Below, piece by piece: positions 16,877 to 25,096 of a DNA stretch of 64,000 bases. The stretch comes from Arthrobacter sp. Leaf337 (lineage in GTDB: Bacteria; Actinomycetota; Actinomycetes; Actinomycetales; Micrococcaceae). Made by a program: the position numbers and the translations under genes. The notes beneath the pieces are model-generated. The model was not told where the DNA came from. It did not search any database and saw only the letters and a list, made by a program, of their open reading frames with translations. How positions within the stretch are numbered: position 1 is the stretch's first letter; each line of letters begins with the position of its first letter. The DNA is taken from the NCBI RefSeq assembly GCF_001423745.1, contig NZ_LMPC01000029.1, forward strand, positions 319,212 to 383,211. The letters are read 5' to 3'.

Positions 16877-17946
16877 GCACCGATCCTGTTGCAAACCCCA
16901 CGGTGGACATCCACGCCCACATCCTGCTTCCGGCCCTGCAGCAGCTGGTTTCCGACGCCGACCCCGAAGGTTTTGGTGCCCAACAGGCCTTGGAGGTGCG
17001 CCGTAACGGCCCGGAGTCGATGGCCGCGTCAGGCCGGATGGTCAAGGAGCGCTGGCCACAGCTGACGGACCTGGACCGCCGGCTGCAGGACATGGACGCC
17101 CAGGGCGTGGACGTGCAACTGGTCTCGCCGTCGCCGTCGCACTTCTACTACTTCGCCGGCGAGGAACTGTCGCTTCAGCTGGCCCTGGCCGCCAACCGGG
17201 CTGTGCGGGAGTTCGTTGACCGCGCCCCGGAACGCCTCAACGGCCTGGGCCTGGTGCCGCTCCAGCATCCCGGGGTGATGATGGTGGACGCCCTGGAGCA
17301 CGCGGTGCTGGAGTGCGGGCTGCTCGGCGTGGAAATCGGCTCATTTGCCGCCACTCCCGGCGACCCGGAACGCAGCACCGTTGAACTCTCCGATCCGAGG
17401 CTTGAGCCGTTCTGGGCCCGGGCTGAAGAGCTGGGCGCACTGGTGTTCCTGCACCCGTTCGGCTGCTCCCTGGACGAGCGGCTGGACCGCTTCTACCTGG
17501 CCAACACCGTTTCCCAGCCGGCCGAAAACGCGGTGGCCCTGTCGCACCTGATCTTCAGCGGAGTCCTGGACCACCACCCGCTGCTGAAGGTCCTGGCTGC
17601 CCACGGCGGCGGATACCTTCCCACCAGCCTGGGCCGTTCCGACCACGCGTGGAAAGTCCGGCCGGAAGCACATGGCTGCGCCCAGCCGCCGTCGTCATAC
17701 CTGAAAAGGCTCCACTTCGACTCCTTGGTCCACAGCGCTGCCGACCTCCGGGCGCTCGTGGCCGCCGCCGGCCCGGAGCAGGTGTTGCTCGGCTCCGACT
17801 ACCCCTTCGACATGGGATCCGACCTCCCTGTGGACGAAGTGCGCGCGGCCAGCCTTGCCGCGGACGACGAAGCCAAAGTGCTGGCCGGTAACGCCGCTGC
17901 CCTTGGCATCACCCCCGCTTCTGTCTCCACCGCCCGAACAGCCTAA
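16873..17946 (+). CDS. Amidohydrolase family protein (ACMSD-like decarboxylase type)
   Basis: The N-terminal HxH metal motif (VDIHAHI), a central FLHPFG histidine, an AAHGGGYLP segment and LLGSDYPFDMG with the metal-coordinating Asp place this in the amidohydrolase superfamily, closest to the aminocarboxymuconate-semialdehyde decarboxylase and gamma-resorcylate decarboxylase branch. Such enzymes remove a carboxyl group from ring-cleavage or hydroxybenzoate intermediates. The start at 16873 overlaps the upstream stop; the open frame before it belongs to the previous gene's coding region. The 357-residue length is normal. Confidence 0.82.
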   Translation: MSTDPVANPTVDIHAHILLPALQQLVSDADPEGFGAQQALEVRRNGPESMAASGRMVKERWPQLTDLDRRLQDMDAQGVDVQLVSPSPSHFYYFAGEELSLQLALAANRAVREFVDRAPERLNGLGLVPLQHPGVMMVDALEHAVLECGLLGVEIGSFAATPGDPERSTVELSDPRLEPFWARAEELGALVFLHPFGCSLDERLDRFYLANTVSQPAENAVALSHLIFSGVLDHHPLLKVLAAHGGGYLPTSLGRSDHAWKVRPEAHGCAQPPSSYLKRLHFDSLVHSAADLRALVAAAGPEQVLLGSDYPFDMGSDLPVDEVRAASLAADDEAKVLAGNAAALGITPASVSTARTA

Positions 17947-17955
17947 GGAAGTTCT

Positions 17956-18954
17956 ATGGTCAAGATCGCTCGCTGGAATCACGACGGCGGGACGCAGTCC
18001 GGCTTCGTGGACAACGGAAACTGCTACGCCCTTCCCGAAGGGCAGACTGTCCAAAATTTGCTGGACGCTGGTCTGGCCGAAACCCTCACCATCGCGAGCG
18101 AAACCCTCCGTTCCGCCGCGCCGGTGCCGATGCGGCACGTACATCTGCTCGCCCCGCTGGCGCCCGCCACCATCCGGGACTTCGTGGCCTTCGAGGAACA
18201 CGTCGAAGGCGTGCGGAAAAGCATCGACGGCGTGGCCGGCGTCGTCCCCGAATGGTACGAGGCACCGACGTTCTACTTCACCAACCCGCACACCGTGACC
18301 GGCACAGGCGAGGTGATTGGGATTCCGGCGGGCTGCGACGACCTGGACTTCGAAACGGAGGTGGCCGCCGTCGTCGGACGCGTTCCCGGGAGCGACGGCC
18401 GGAACCTGACAGCAGCGGAGGCGCACCAGCACATCTTCGGCTACACGGTGCTCAATGACTGGTCCGCGCGGGACCTGCAGCGCCGCGAGATGAAAGTAAG
18501 CCTTGGCCCGTGCAAGGGCAAGGACTTCGCCAACACCCTGGGCCCGTGGATAGTCACGGCGGACGAGTTCGAGGACCTGCACGACGCCGAGGGGTTCCTG
18601 CCGATCTCCATGGCCGTGGAAGTCAACGGGGAAGCCATCGGGCAGGACCTGCTGTCCAACATGGGCTGGCCCTTCGCCGAGCTCGTTGCCTACGCGTCGC
18701 AGGACTCAGTGATGAAGCCCGGCGATGTCCTGGGCTCCGGCACGTGTGGAAGTGGCTGCCTCGCGGAACTCTGGGGACGGAACGGCTCGAAGACTCCCCC
18801 GCCGCTCAAGACCGGCGACGTGGTCCGGATGACAGTGGAAGGCATTGGCAGCATCGAGAACACCGTGGGTGAGCGGCGGGATGCCGTTACCCGTGTTCCT
18901 GCCCGGACCCGCCCGCGGAACCGGGTTGCGGCTGCGGCTGCTTCAGGGGCCTGA
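17956..18954 (+). CDS. Fumarylacetoacetate hydrolase family protein (second copy)
   Basis: This 332-residue FAH-family enzyme has an unusually clear core: PATIRDFVAFEEHVEG, then FYFTNPH, DLDFETEVAAVVGR (metal-binding Glu residues), YTVLNDWSARDLQ and PGDVLGSGTCGSGCL. It resembles true fumarylacetoacetase-type hydrolases more closely than the copy at 13686 does, so the two may act on successive intermediates. It follows the amidohydrolase by 9 bp and precedes the SDR by 2 bp in the same operon. Confidence 0.87.
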   Translation: MVKIARWNHDGGTQSGFVDNGNCYALPEGQTVQNLLDAGLAETLTIASETLRSAAPVPMRHVHLLAPLAPATIRDFVAFEEHVEGVRKSIDGVAGVVPEWYEAPTFYFTNPHTVTGTGEVIGIPAGCDDLDFETEVAAVVGRVPGSDGRNLTAAEAHQHIFGYTVLNDWSARDLQRREMKVSLGPCKGKDFANTLGPWIVTADEFEDLHDAEGFLPISMAVEVNGEAIGQDLLSNMGWPFAELVAYASQDSVMKPGDVLGSGTCGSGCLAELWGRNGSKTPPPLKTGDVVRMTVEGIGSIENTVGERRDAVTRVPARTRPRNRVAAAAASGA

Positions 18955-18956
18955 GA

Positions 18957-19733
18957 GTGGTTTCCTTCCAGCTCGCGGGCAGGACGGTGGTGGTAACGGG
19001 GGTCGGCCAGGGTCAGGGGGCTGCCGAAGCGCGGCTGTTGGTGGGGGCCGGAGCCTGCGTCATCGCGACGGACCTCGCGGCTGACACGCCGGCTGAGTTG
19101 GCCGCTTTGTCGTCGTCGTCCGGTGGTGCGTTGGTGTACCGCCAGCTTGATGTTGCCGATGCCCCCGGCTGGTCCGGTCTCGCTCAATGGATACAGTCCC
19201 GGGGATGGCGGGTGGACGGCCTGGTGAACAATGCGGGAATCACCCGGCGGAGCCGGCTTCTGGATGCCTCGGTGGCCGACCTGCAGAAGGTGTACGAAGT
19301 GAACGTTGCCGGAGCTTTGCTGGGAATCCAGGCCCTCACACCCCTCATGAGGTCCGGCTCCGCGATCGTCAACGTGGGTTCGGTCGCAGGACTGACGGCG
19401 CACTATCCGGTCGCCTACACCGCCAGCAAATGGGCCCTGCGCGGGCTCTCCCTGGTGGCGGCCACGGAGCTTGGCCCGCAGGGTATCCGGGTGAACACCG
19501 TCCACCCGGGTTTCATTGATACGCCCATGACGGCGAGCGCAAAACCGGAGTTCCGGCAGGCCACCCTGGCCGAAATCCCGCTGGGCCGCACCGGAGGCGT
19601 GGAGGAGGTGGCCGGCGTCGTGCTGTTCCTGCTCAGTCCTTTGTCCTCCTTCGTGACAGGCGCGGAAATTCCGGTGGATGGCGGCCAGTCGGGCCACGCC
19701 GGCGCCAAGTCGGTCTCGGACGCCATGCGTTAG
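18957..19733 (+). CDS. SDR family oxidoreductase
   Basis: The GTG start lies two bases after the upstream stop. The protein (258 residues) has the cofactor loop TGVGQGQG, the LVNNAGI motif, a catalytic Ser in NVGSVAG, the YTASK catalytic pair and a C-terminal EIPVDGGQS motif, so it is a complete classical SDR. It is the last gene of the aromatic operon and overlaps, tail to tail, the stop of the opposite-strand SDR at 19730. It probably reduces or oxidises a hydroxylated intermediate; which one is unknown. Confidence 0.87.
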   Translation: MVSFQLAGRTVVVTGVGQGQGAAEARLLVGAGACVIATDLAADTPAELAALSSSSGGALVYRQLDVADAPGWSGLAQWIQSRGWRVDGLVNNAGITRRSRLLDASVADLQKVYEVNVAGALLGIQALTPLMRSGSAIVNVGSVAGLTAHYPVAYTASKWALRGLSLVAATELGPQGIRVNTVHPGFIDTPMTASAKPEFRQATLAEIPLGRTGGVEEVAGVVLFLLSPLSSFVTGAEIPVDGGQSGHAGAKSVSDAMR

Positions 19734-20512
19734 CCCGGCAGCACCGCCGACCAGCCGCCGTCGACCATCAGGTTGGCGCCCGTCACGTAGGACGCGTCGT
19801 CCGAGGCAAGGAACAGCGCGCACTTGGCGACTTCTTCCGGCGTGCCAATCCGGCCCAGCGGGATGCTGCCTGCGATGGTTCGCATAGGGTGATCTGCGGC
19901 CAGGAGGTTGCCTTCGGTGGCGGCGGTGCGGATCATTCCGGGACTGACGGCGTTGACGCGCAGTCCGTGCGGCGCCCCTTCGGCCGCGAGCTGCTTCGTC
20001 ATGGCAACCACGCCTCCCTTGGTGGCGGTGTGTGCCAGGCGGCCGTTGGTCATGGAACCGGTGACCCCTGCCGTTGAGCCCACCAGGACAATGGCCGTGT
20101 TCCGCGCCTGGATCAGCCGGGGCCAGAAGTACTTCACCGGCAGGAACACCACATCCAGTTCATGCGCCACGTTCCATTTCCAGTCGGCGAACGTGAGCTG
20201 CTCCACCGGGGCGAAGCGGGTGACCGCCGCGTTGGCATACAGGATGTGGACCTGGCCGTGGGTTGCGGCCACATCCTGCGCCCATGCCGCCACAGCGCCC
20301 TCATCCGTCAGGTCAACCCTGCTGCTGGCCATCCGGCCACCGGCCGCGGTGACCTGCTCAACGGTGGCCGCGGCGCCGTCGTCGTCCATGTCGCAGCCGA
20401 CCACCAGCGCACCCTCGGAAGCGAAGGCGAGGGCGGCCGCCCTCCCCTGCCCGCTGGCGGTTCCGGTGATCACGGCGGTTTTGCCGGCCAGGCGCTGGCT
20501 GGAGACAGGCAT
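19730..20512 (-). CDS. SDR family oxidoreductase with His at the catalytic Tyr position
   Basis: This 260-residue classical-type SDR has the cofactor loop TGTASGQG and a C-terminal NLMVDGGWS. The usual NNAG is YANAA, and the usual YxxxK catalytic pair reads HTATK (in GRLAHTATKGG), so a histidine stands where tyrosine normally donates the proton. I recall other SDRs with an AHxxxKG pattern, so this may mark a real subfamily rather than a dead enzyme. The ribosome site is AAAGGAAG. It lies 72 bp downstream of the LysR gene on the same strand. Confidence 0.82.
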   Translation of the reverse strand: MPVSSQRLAGKTAVITGTASGQGRAAALAFASEGALVVGCDMDDDGAAATVEQVTAAGGRMASSRVDLTDEGAVAAWAQDVAATHGQVHILYANAAVTRFAPVEQLTFADWKWNVAHELDVVFLPVKYFWPRLIQARNTAIVLVGSTAGVTGSMTNGRLAHTATKGGVVAMTKQLAAEGAPHGLRVNAVSPGMIRTAATEGNLLAADHPMRTIAGSIPLGRIGTPEEVAKCALFLASDDASYVTGANLMVDGGWSAVLPG

Positions 20513-20584
20513 GGGTCTTCCTTTCGAAGGGATGTTTCTCCGACTCTCTCAGTGATGCCCGGGATGGGGAACAGCGCGTTTGGT

Positions 20585-21547
20585 CTACCTGGTATCCGCC
20601 GCGTCGATAGTCACCGGGTGGACCGTGACGGGGAAAAGTCCGTGCAGCCGCGAACAGGCCCGCTGCACCACGGAGCGCAACCAGGCGCTCGCGGGGTCCT
20701 CCGTCTGGGAGGGGTGCCAGTACATGGCCTCCACAAGGGACGCCTCGGTGCCTTCGGAGAACTCCAGCACCACAATGTCCCCTCCGCGCTGGGCCCGTGC
20801 CGCCAGCATCATCGGGACCAGTGCCACCAGATCCGTTCCTTCGACCAGCAGCGGCAGCGACAGAAACCCGGCCACCACGGCTGCCACGCGGCGCTGAACA
20901 CCGCGGGATTCAAACAGCTTGTCCGCCGGGGTGCTGATGCCCTCACCGAAATAGCCGACGGCGTGAGGCACCGTGGCCAGGTCGTCCAGCGTGAGGCGGG
21001 GCTGCTGGAGCAGGGAATTTCCGGAATCAGCCACTGCCACGAAACTGTCCCGGAACACCTGCTTGCTCGTACCCTGCATGTGGTAACCGGTTGGCCCCAC
21101 CAGAAGGTCAATCTTTGAATAGTCGGCCATTTGGCCCTGGATGCCGGACTTGGCCGTCGGGACGAAGTCCACGGACACGCTTGGGGCCTCCTCCCGCAGA
21201 ATCCCCCGCAACGGACCAACAATCAGCGCCGCAGCGTAGTCCGACGCCGCAATCACAAATTCCCGTTCGCTCGTGGCGGCGTCGAAACCTGACCGCACCC
21301 GGGTGGCCCGCTGGATGTGTAGCATGGCTTCATCTACCAGCGGGACCAGGGATTGCGCAAAGGGCGTGAGGTCGTAGGTGCGGCCGTTCCGGACCAGGAG
21401 TTCGTCGTCGAAGTGCCGGCGGAGTCTGGCCATCGCCGCGCTGGTGGCAGGCTGGCTGAGCTGAAGCCTCTCGGCCGCCCGGGAAACGTTGCGTAGCTCC
21501 AGCAGGACCTGAAGTTGGGGCAGCAGGTTCAGGTCCAGGTTCTTCAT
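20585..21547 (-). CDS. LysR family transcriptional regulator
   Basis: The N-terminus is a LysR helix-turn-helix (LDLNLLPQLQVLLELRNVSRAAERL, SQPATSAAMARLR), followed by a periplasmic-binding-like effector domain starting near residue 90. The FDDELLVRNGRTYDLTPFA linker resembles the NodD/LinR group of LysR proteins. The ATG at 21547 is preferred to a GTG six bases earlier. It sits between the SDR at 19730 (same strand) and the divergent PEP-mutase-like gene at 21740, and could control either or the operon from 12660. The 192-bp gap to 21740 shows no obvious dyad. Confidence 0.87.
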   Translation of the reverse strand: MKNLDLNLLPQLQVLLELRNVSRAAERLQLSQPATSAAMARLRRHFDDELLVRNGRTYDLTPFAQSLVPLVDEAMLHIQRATRVRSGFDAATSEREFVIAASDYAAALIVGPLRGILREEAPSVSVDFVPTAKSGIQGQMADYSKIDLLVGPTGYHMQGTSKQVFRDSFVAVADSGNSLLQQPRLTLDDLATVPHAVGYFGEGISTPADKLFESRGVQRRVAAVVAGFLSLPLLVEGTDLVALVPMMLAARAQRGGDIVVLEFSEGTEASLVEAMYWHPSQTEDPASAWLRSVVQRACSRLHGLFPVTVHPVTIDAADTR

Positions 21548-21739
21548 ACCCACAGGTTATCCGTACAGTACATCCACAGCACGAATGTCCGCCGGTACCG
21601 ACCAGGCGGCCACGACCCGAGCATCTTGTCCCGTTAGGCCATCACTTGTTCCGCGAAACGTCGGTCCCTTGCGGCGTCCGGCCGCGTTTGTAGACTGAAC
21701 GGGGATTCACCTATTCGGTTAGCAGGGGATGGCAATGAA

Positions 21740-22525
21740 ATGGCCACTTTTCGGGAACTCCATCACGCTGCGGCGCCACTCCTGCTGCCCAACGCATGGG
21801 ATGTCGGATCCGCCTTGGCTTTCGCGACAGCGGGGTTCCCGGCAGTCGGCACCACCAGCTTTGGCGTTGCGGCAAGTGCCGGCCTGCCGGACGGAGGTCG
21901 ATCCAGCAAGGCAGTAACCACGGCACTCGTGGAGCATTTGTGCCGCCTGCCTGTCCACGTCACGGCGGACATCGAGGACGGCTACTCCGATGACCCTGCA
22001 GAGGTTGCGGAACTTGTGGCCCAACTGGCTACCCTTGGCGTGGCCGGGGTCAACCTGGAGGACAGCACGGCCGGGCACCTGGTCGATCCAGCAGCCTTTG
22101 CCGACAAGGTTGCCGCCGTCAAGAGACGCAGCCCGGCCATGTTCGTCAACGCACGGGTGGACAACATATGGTTCGGCGAACAGGCCACTGTGGATGCCGT
22201 CCTGCTCCGTGCCTCTGCCTACGCCGACGCCGGGGCGGACGGAATATTTGTCCCCGGACTTGTGGTTCCGGAGGACATCCGGACCATTACCGCCGGCATT
22301 GGGCTGCCGCTCAACGTGCTGGCGCATCCCTCGCTGACTGTTGCCGAGCTGGGTGCGCTGGGCGTCCGGCGGGTGAGTTCCGGTTCCCTGCCGTACCGCG
22401 CAGCAGTTGACGCGGCCGTGAACGTCGTCAGCGCCCTGCGTGACGGCAAGCAATCGCCGGCCGCCACTTCGTACTGGGAGATGCAATCGCGTCTTATGTC
22501 ATTTAGCCAGCGCCTCGGGGGTTGA
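21740..22525 (+). CDS. Isocitrate lyase / PEP mutase superfamily protein
   Basis: This 261-residue TIM-barrel protein has LLPNAWDVGSALAFATAGFPAVGTTS at the N-terminus, the metal-binding ADIEDGY motif, GVAGVNLEDS, NARVDN, and ADGIFVPG. These are the marks of the PEP mutase/isocitrate lyase superfamily (oxaloacetate hydrolases, 2-methylisocitrate-lyase-like enzymes), which cleave or form C-C or P-C bonds next to a carboxylate using Mg2+. The usual lyase KKCGH cysteine motif is absent, which argues against isocitrate lyase itself. Its role with the LysR gene is unclear. Confidence 0.82.
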   Translation: MATFRELHHAAAPLLLPNAWDVGSALAFATAGFPAVGTTSFGVAASAGLPDGGRSSKAVTTALVEHLCRLPVHVTADIEDGYSDDPAEVAELVAQLATLGVAGVNLEDSTAGHLVDPAAFADKVAAVKRRSPAMFVNARVDNIWFGEQATVDAVLLRASAYADAGADGIFVPGLVVPEDIRTITAGIGLPLNVLAHPSLTVAELGALGVRRVSSGSLPYRAAVDAAVNVVSALRDGKQSPAATSYWEMQSRLMSFSQRLGG

Positions 22526-22675
22526 CTGACCCCCGTTAGCGCGAACCAGCCCACGCCCAAGGCTCCACAACCGGGCGGCACAGATCCGGTGGGGTGGGAT
22601 TTTACGTCGACGTTGCCGGGAACCTTGTGCGTAATCCTCCACTCCGCAGCCCTCTTCGAGGTGCTGGTTTTCGCC

Positions 22676-22705
22676 TGTATCGGGATGTATCGTTGAGTAT
22701 CGTTC
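22676..22705. promoter_or_regulatory. Three tandem 10-bp repeats upstream of padR-like gene
   Basis: TGTATCGGGA, TGTATCGTTG and AGTATCGTTC follow each other without gaps at 22676-22705, ending 21 bp before the PadR start. A 10-bp period places all copies on one face of the helix. This could be the operator of the PadR-like protein or an overlapping promoter. The rest of 22526-22726 shows nothing I can name. Confidence 0.5.
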
Positions 22706-22726
22706 GCGTCCCATTAGGAGAGCAGC

Positions 22727-23269
22727 ATGCGTAATTCATACCCTGCGGGCGGATTCGGCGGCCCCAACATCGAGGGTATGTGGCACGCCGTTGAAGAGCT
22801 GCGTTCAAGGTTTGAGAATCGCTCCGGCACCCGCGCGGGGCGGGGCGAGGTGCGCTCGGCGGTGCTGGCCCTGCTCGCGGAGCGGCCGATGCACGGCTAT
22901 CAGATCATCCGTGAAATCGAGGAGCGCAGCAGCGGCAGATGGAAGCCCAGTGCCGGCTCCGTCTACCCCACGCTGCAACTTCTGGCCGATGAGGGGTTGA
23001 TCCGTGCCGAGGAGTCCAACGGCCGCAAGATCTACTCGCTCACCGAAGCAGGCCGGGAGGAAGTGGCGGGTGCGCATGCATCAGCGCCGTGGGAGTCAGG
23101 AGGCCAGGCTTCCGGCACCGGATTCGCGGCACTGCCCAAGGCTGGCCTTGAGCTAGCGCAGGCCGCGTCGCAGGTAGGTCGCACCGGCTCGCCGGAGCAG
23201 GTGCAGCAGGCCGTGGCGGTGCTCGACGAGGCACGTCGCCGGCTGTATTCGATCCTCGCCCAGGACTGA
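22727..23269 (+). CDS. PadR family transcriptional regulator
   Basis: The 180-residue protein has the PadR winged helix at about residues 43-115: VLALLAERPMHGYQIIREIEERS, then PSAGSVYPTLQLLADEGLI and KIYSLTEAG. A C-terminal helix ends in VAVLDEARRRLYSIL. The N-terminal 40 residues are polar and Gly-rich. PadR proteins are repressors of stress and efflux genes. A good ribosome site (AGGAGA) precedes the ATG. The ABC1 kinase gene starts five bases after its stop and is surely co-transcribed, so it is the likely regulated gene. Confidence 0.88.
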   Translation: MRNSYPAGGFGGPNIEGMWHAVEELRSRFENRSGTRAGRGEVRSAVLALLAERPMHGYQIIREIEERSSGRWKPSAGSVYPTLQLLADEGLIRAEESNGRKIYSLTEAGREEVAGAHASAPWESGGQASGTGFAALPKAGLELAQAASQVGRTGSPEQVQQAVAVLDEARRRLYSILAQD

Positions 23270-23273
23270 CGGG

Positions 23274-24986
23274 GTGACGTCGGTCCGTCGGGACCGGGCG
23301 GATCCGGTACCCGGCGCCGGGAGCACCCGCGCCCGTTACCGTCGCATCCTGCGCTTCGCCGCGTGGCATCTCGCGGTGACCTGGTGGTTTGAGCTGTTCC
23401 TCCCCCGCGTCGGGCTAGGCAAAATTGCCGAGCGCACCCGGACGACGAGGATGCGGCGCTTCGCGCGGCGCTTCCACGTGCTGGCCGTGGATTTGGGCGG
23501 CCTGATGATCAAGGTGGGTCAGTTCCTGTCGTCCAGACTCGACGTGCTTCCGCCCGAGATCACCAAGGAACTTGAGGGACTCCAGGACGAGGTGCCCCCC
23601 GTCCCGTTTCCCGCAATCCGACCACTTGCCGAGGCGGAGCTGGGCGCGCCGCTGGACAAGGTTTTCGCCTCAGTCGAAGAGATGCCAATCGCCGCCGCAT
23701 CCCTCGGGCAGGCGCACCGTGCGCAACTCCTTCCCGCCAATGCCGCCGACGCCGGGCTCCACAGCGTGGTCTTGAAGGTGCAGCGCCCCGGCATCAACGC
23801 GATTGTCGACGTCGATCTGGCGGCACTGCGCAAAGTGGCCGGCTGGCTCAGCCATGTGCGTCTGGTGTCCGATCGTGCGGACATGCCCGCGCTGGTCGAG
23901 GAGTTTGCGCAAATTAGCCTTGAGGAGATCGACTACCTGCATGAAGCAGCGAATGCCGAACGCTTCGCGACTGATTTCGCCGACGACGACCGGGTTGGTG
24001 TGCCCGAAGTCGCGTGGGAGTGGAGCACCCGCCGCGTGCTCGTCCTCGAAAATGTCGCGGCAATCAAGATCACTGATGCGGAGGAACTTCTTGCCGCGGG
24101 TATCGATCCGGCTCAGGTTGCCCCGGTTTTCGCCTCGGTCATGTTCGACCAGTTGTTCAGCAGCGGCTTTTTCCATGCCGATCCGCACCCCGGGAACATC
24201 TTCGTCACACCGGCTTCCAATGCAACCGCAGGACGCCCCTGGAAGCTGACGTTCATCGACTTCGGCATGATGGGCGAGGTTCCTGCCAGTACCCGCAGCG
24301 GCCTGCGGAAGCTTTTGATCGCGGCCGCCTCGCGTGACGGCAAGGGCTTGGTGGCCGCGATCCGCGATGTGGGTGTGCTGGTGCCGTCGGCGGACACGGC
24401 CGAGCTTGAGCGGGCAATGACGCATCTCTTTGCCCGGTTCGGCGGGATGGGCTTCGCCGAACTGCGCGAAGTGGACCCGCGGGAGTTCCTCGATTTTGCG
24501 GTGGAGTTCGGCGACCTGGTCCGCTCGCTGCCTTTCCAGTTGCCGGAGAACTTCCTGCTCATCATCCGGGCGATGTCACTCACCTCGGGGGTGTGCAGCT
24601 CGCTGGATGCCAGGTTCAATCTGTGGGACGCGGTGGAACCCTATGCGGCGCAATTGCTGCGCGACGAGCGTGGAAACATCGTCCAGGACGTGGCCAAGCA
24701 GGCGCTCGACGCCGCCGGCGTCGCACTGGGGCTGCCGAAACGCCTGGACGGGCTTCTCACTCGAATCGAGGACGGCTCACTATCCGTGGCCAATCCGCGT
24801 CTCGAACGTCAGATGGCACGGCTGGACCGGACGGCGCAGCGAACCGCAGCGGCGCTGGTTTTCGGCGCCCTGCTCATCGCAGGTTCTGTGGTCAGGGGGG
24901 ACGACACGCTGCTAGGCAACCTGCTGATGATCGCGTCGCTCGTGCCGCTGCTGCACGGGCTGTGGGCGGGACGCCGCGGCCTCTGA
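23274..24986 (+). CDS. ABC1/UbiB (AarF) family atypical protein kinase
   Basis: The 570-residue protein has the ABC1 kinase-like domain: LGGLMIKVGQFLSSRLD (the KxGQ motif), ASLGQAHRAQL (Ala-rich nucleotide loop), VVLKVQRPGI (catalytic Lys), GFFHADPHPGN (catalytic loop) and FIDFGMMG (metal-binding DFG-like). The C-terminus ends with two hydrophobic helices (TAAALVFGALLIAGSVV and LLMIASLVPLLHGLW), typical of UbiB membrane anchoring. The family supports isoprenoid quinone or lipid metabolism. The GTG at 23274 follows the PadR stop closely. PadR-UbiB pairing suggests envelope stress control. Confidence 0.87.
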   Translation: MTSVRRDRADPVPGAGSTRARYRRILRFAAWHLAVTWWFELFLPRVGLGKIAERTRTTRMRRFARRFHVLAVDLGGLMIKVGQFLSSRLDVLPPEITKELEGLQDEVPPVPFPAIRPLAEAELGAPLDKVFASVEEMPIAAASLGQAHRAQLLPANAADAGLHSVVLKVQRPGINAIVDVDLAALRKVAGWLSHVRLVSDRADMPALVEEFAQISLEEIDYLHEAANAERFATDFADDDRVGVPEVAWEWSTRRVLVLENVAAIKITDAEELLAAGIDPAQVAPVFASVMFDQLFSSGFFHADPHPGNIFVTPASNATAGRPWKLTFIDFGMMGEVPASTRSGLRKLLIAAASRDGKGLVAAIRDVGVLVPSADTAELERAMTHLFARFGGMGFAELREVDPREFLDFAVEFGDLVRSLPFQLPENFLLIIRAMSLTSGVCSSLDARFNLWDAVEPYAAQLLRDERGNIVQDVAKQALDAAGVALGLPKRLDGLLTRIEDGSLSVANPRLERQMARLDRTAQRTAAALVFGALLIAGSVVRGDDTLLGNLLMIASLVPLLHGLWAGRRGL

Positions 24987-25096
24987 GTGAAGTGGTGAGA
25001 CAAATCGGCTGGAACAGTCCCTGGTGAGCCTTGGAGATGGGCCGCCGGCCGGAGTCTCCTACCATCACGGGACTATCAAAGCCCCCGGCTGCGCCG

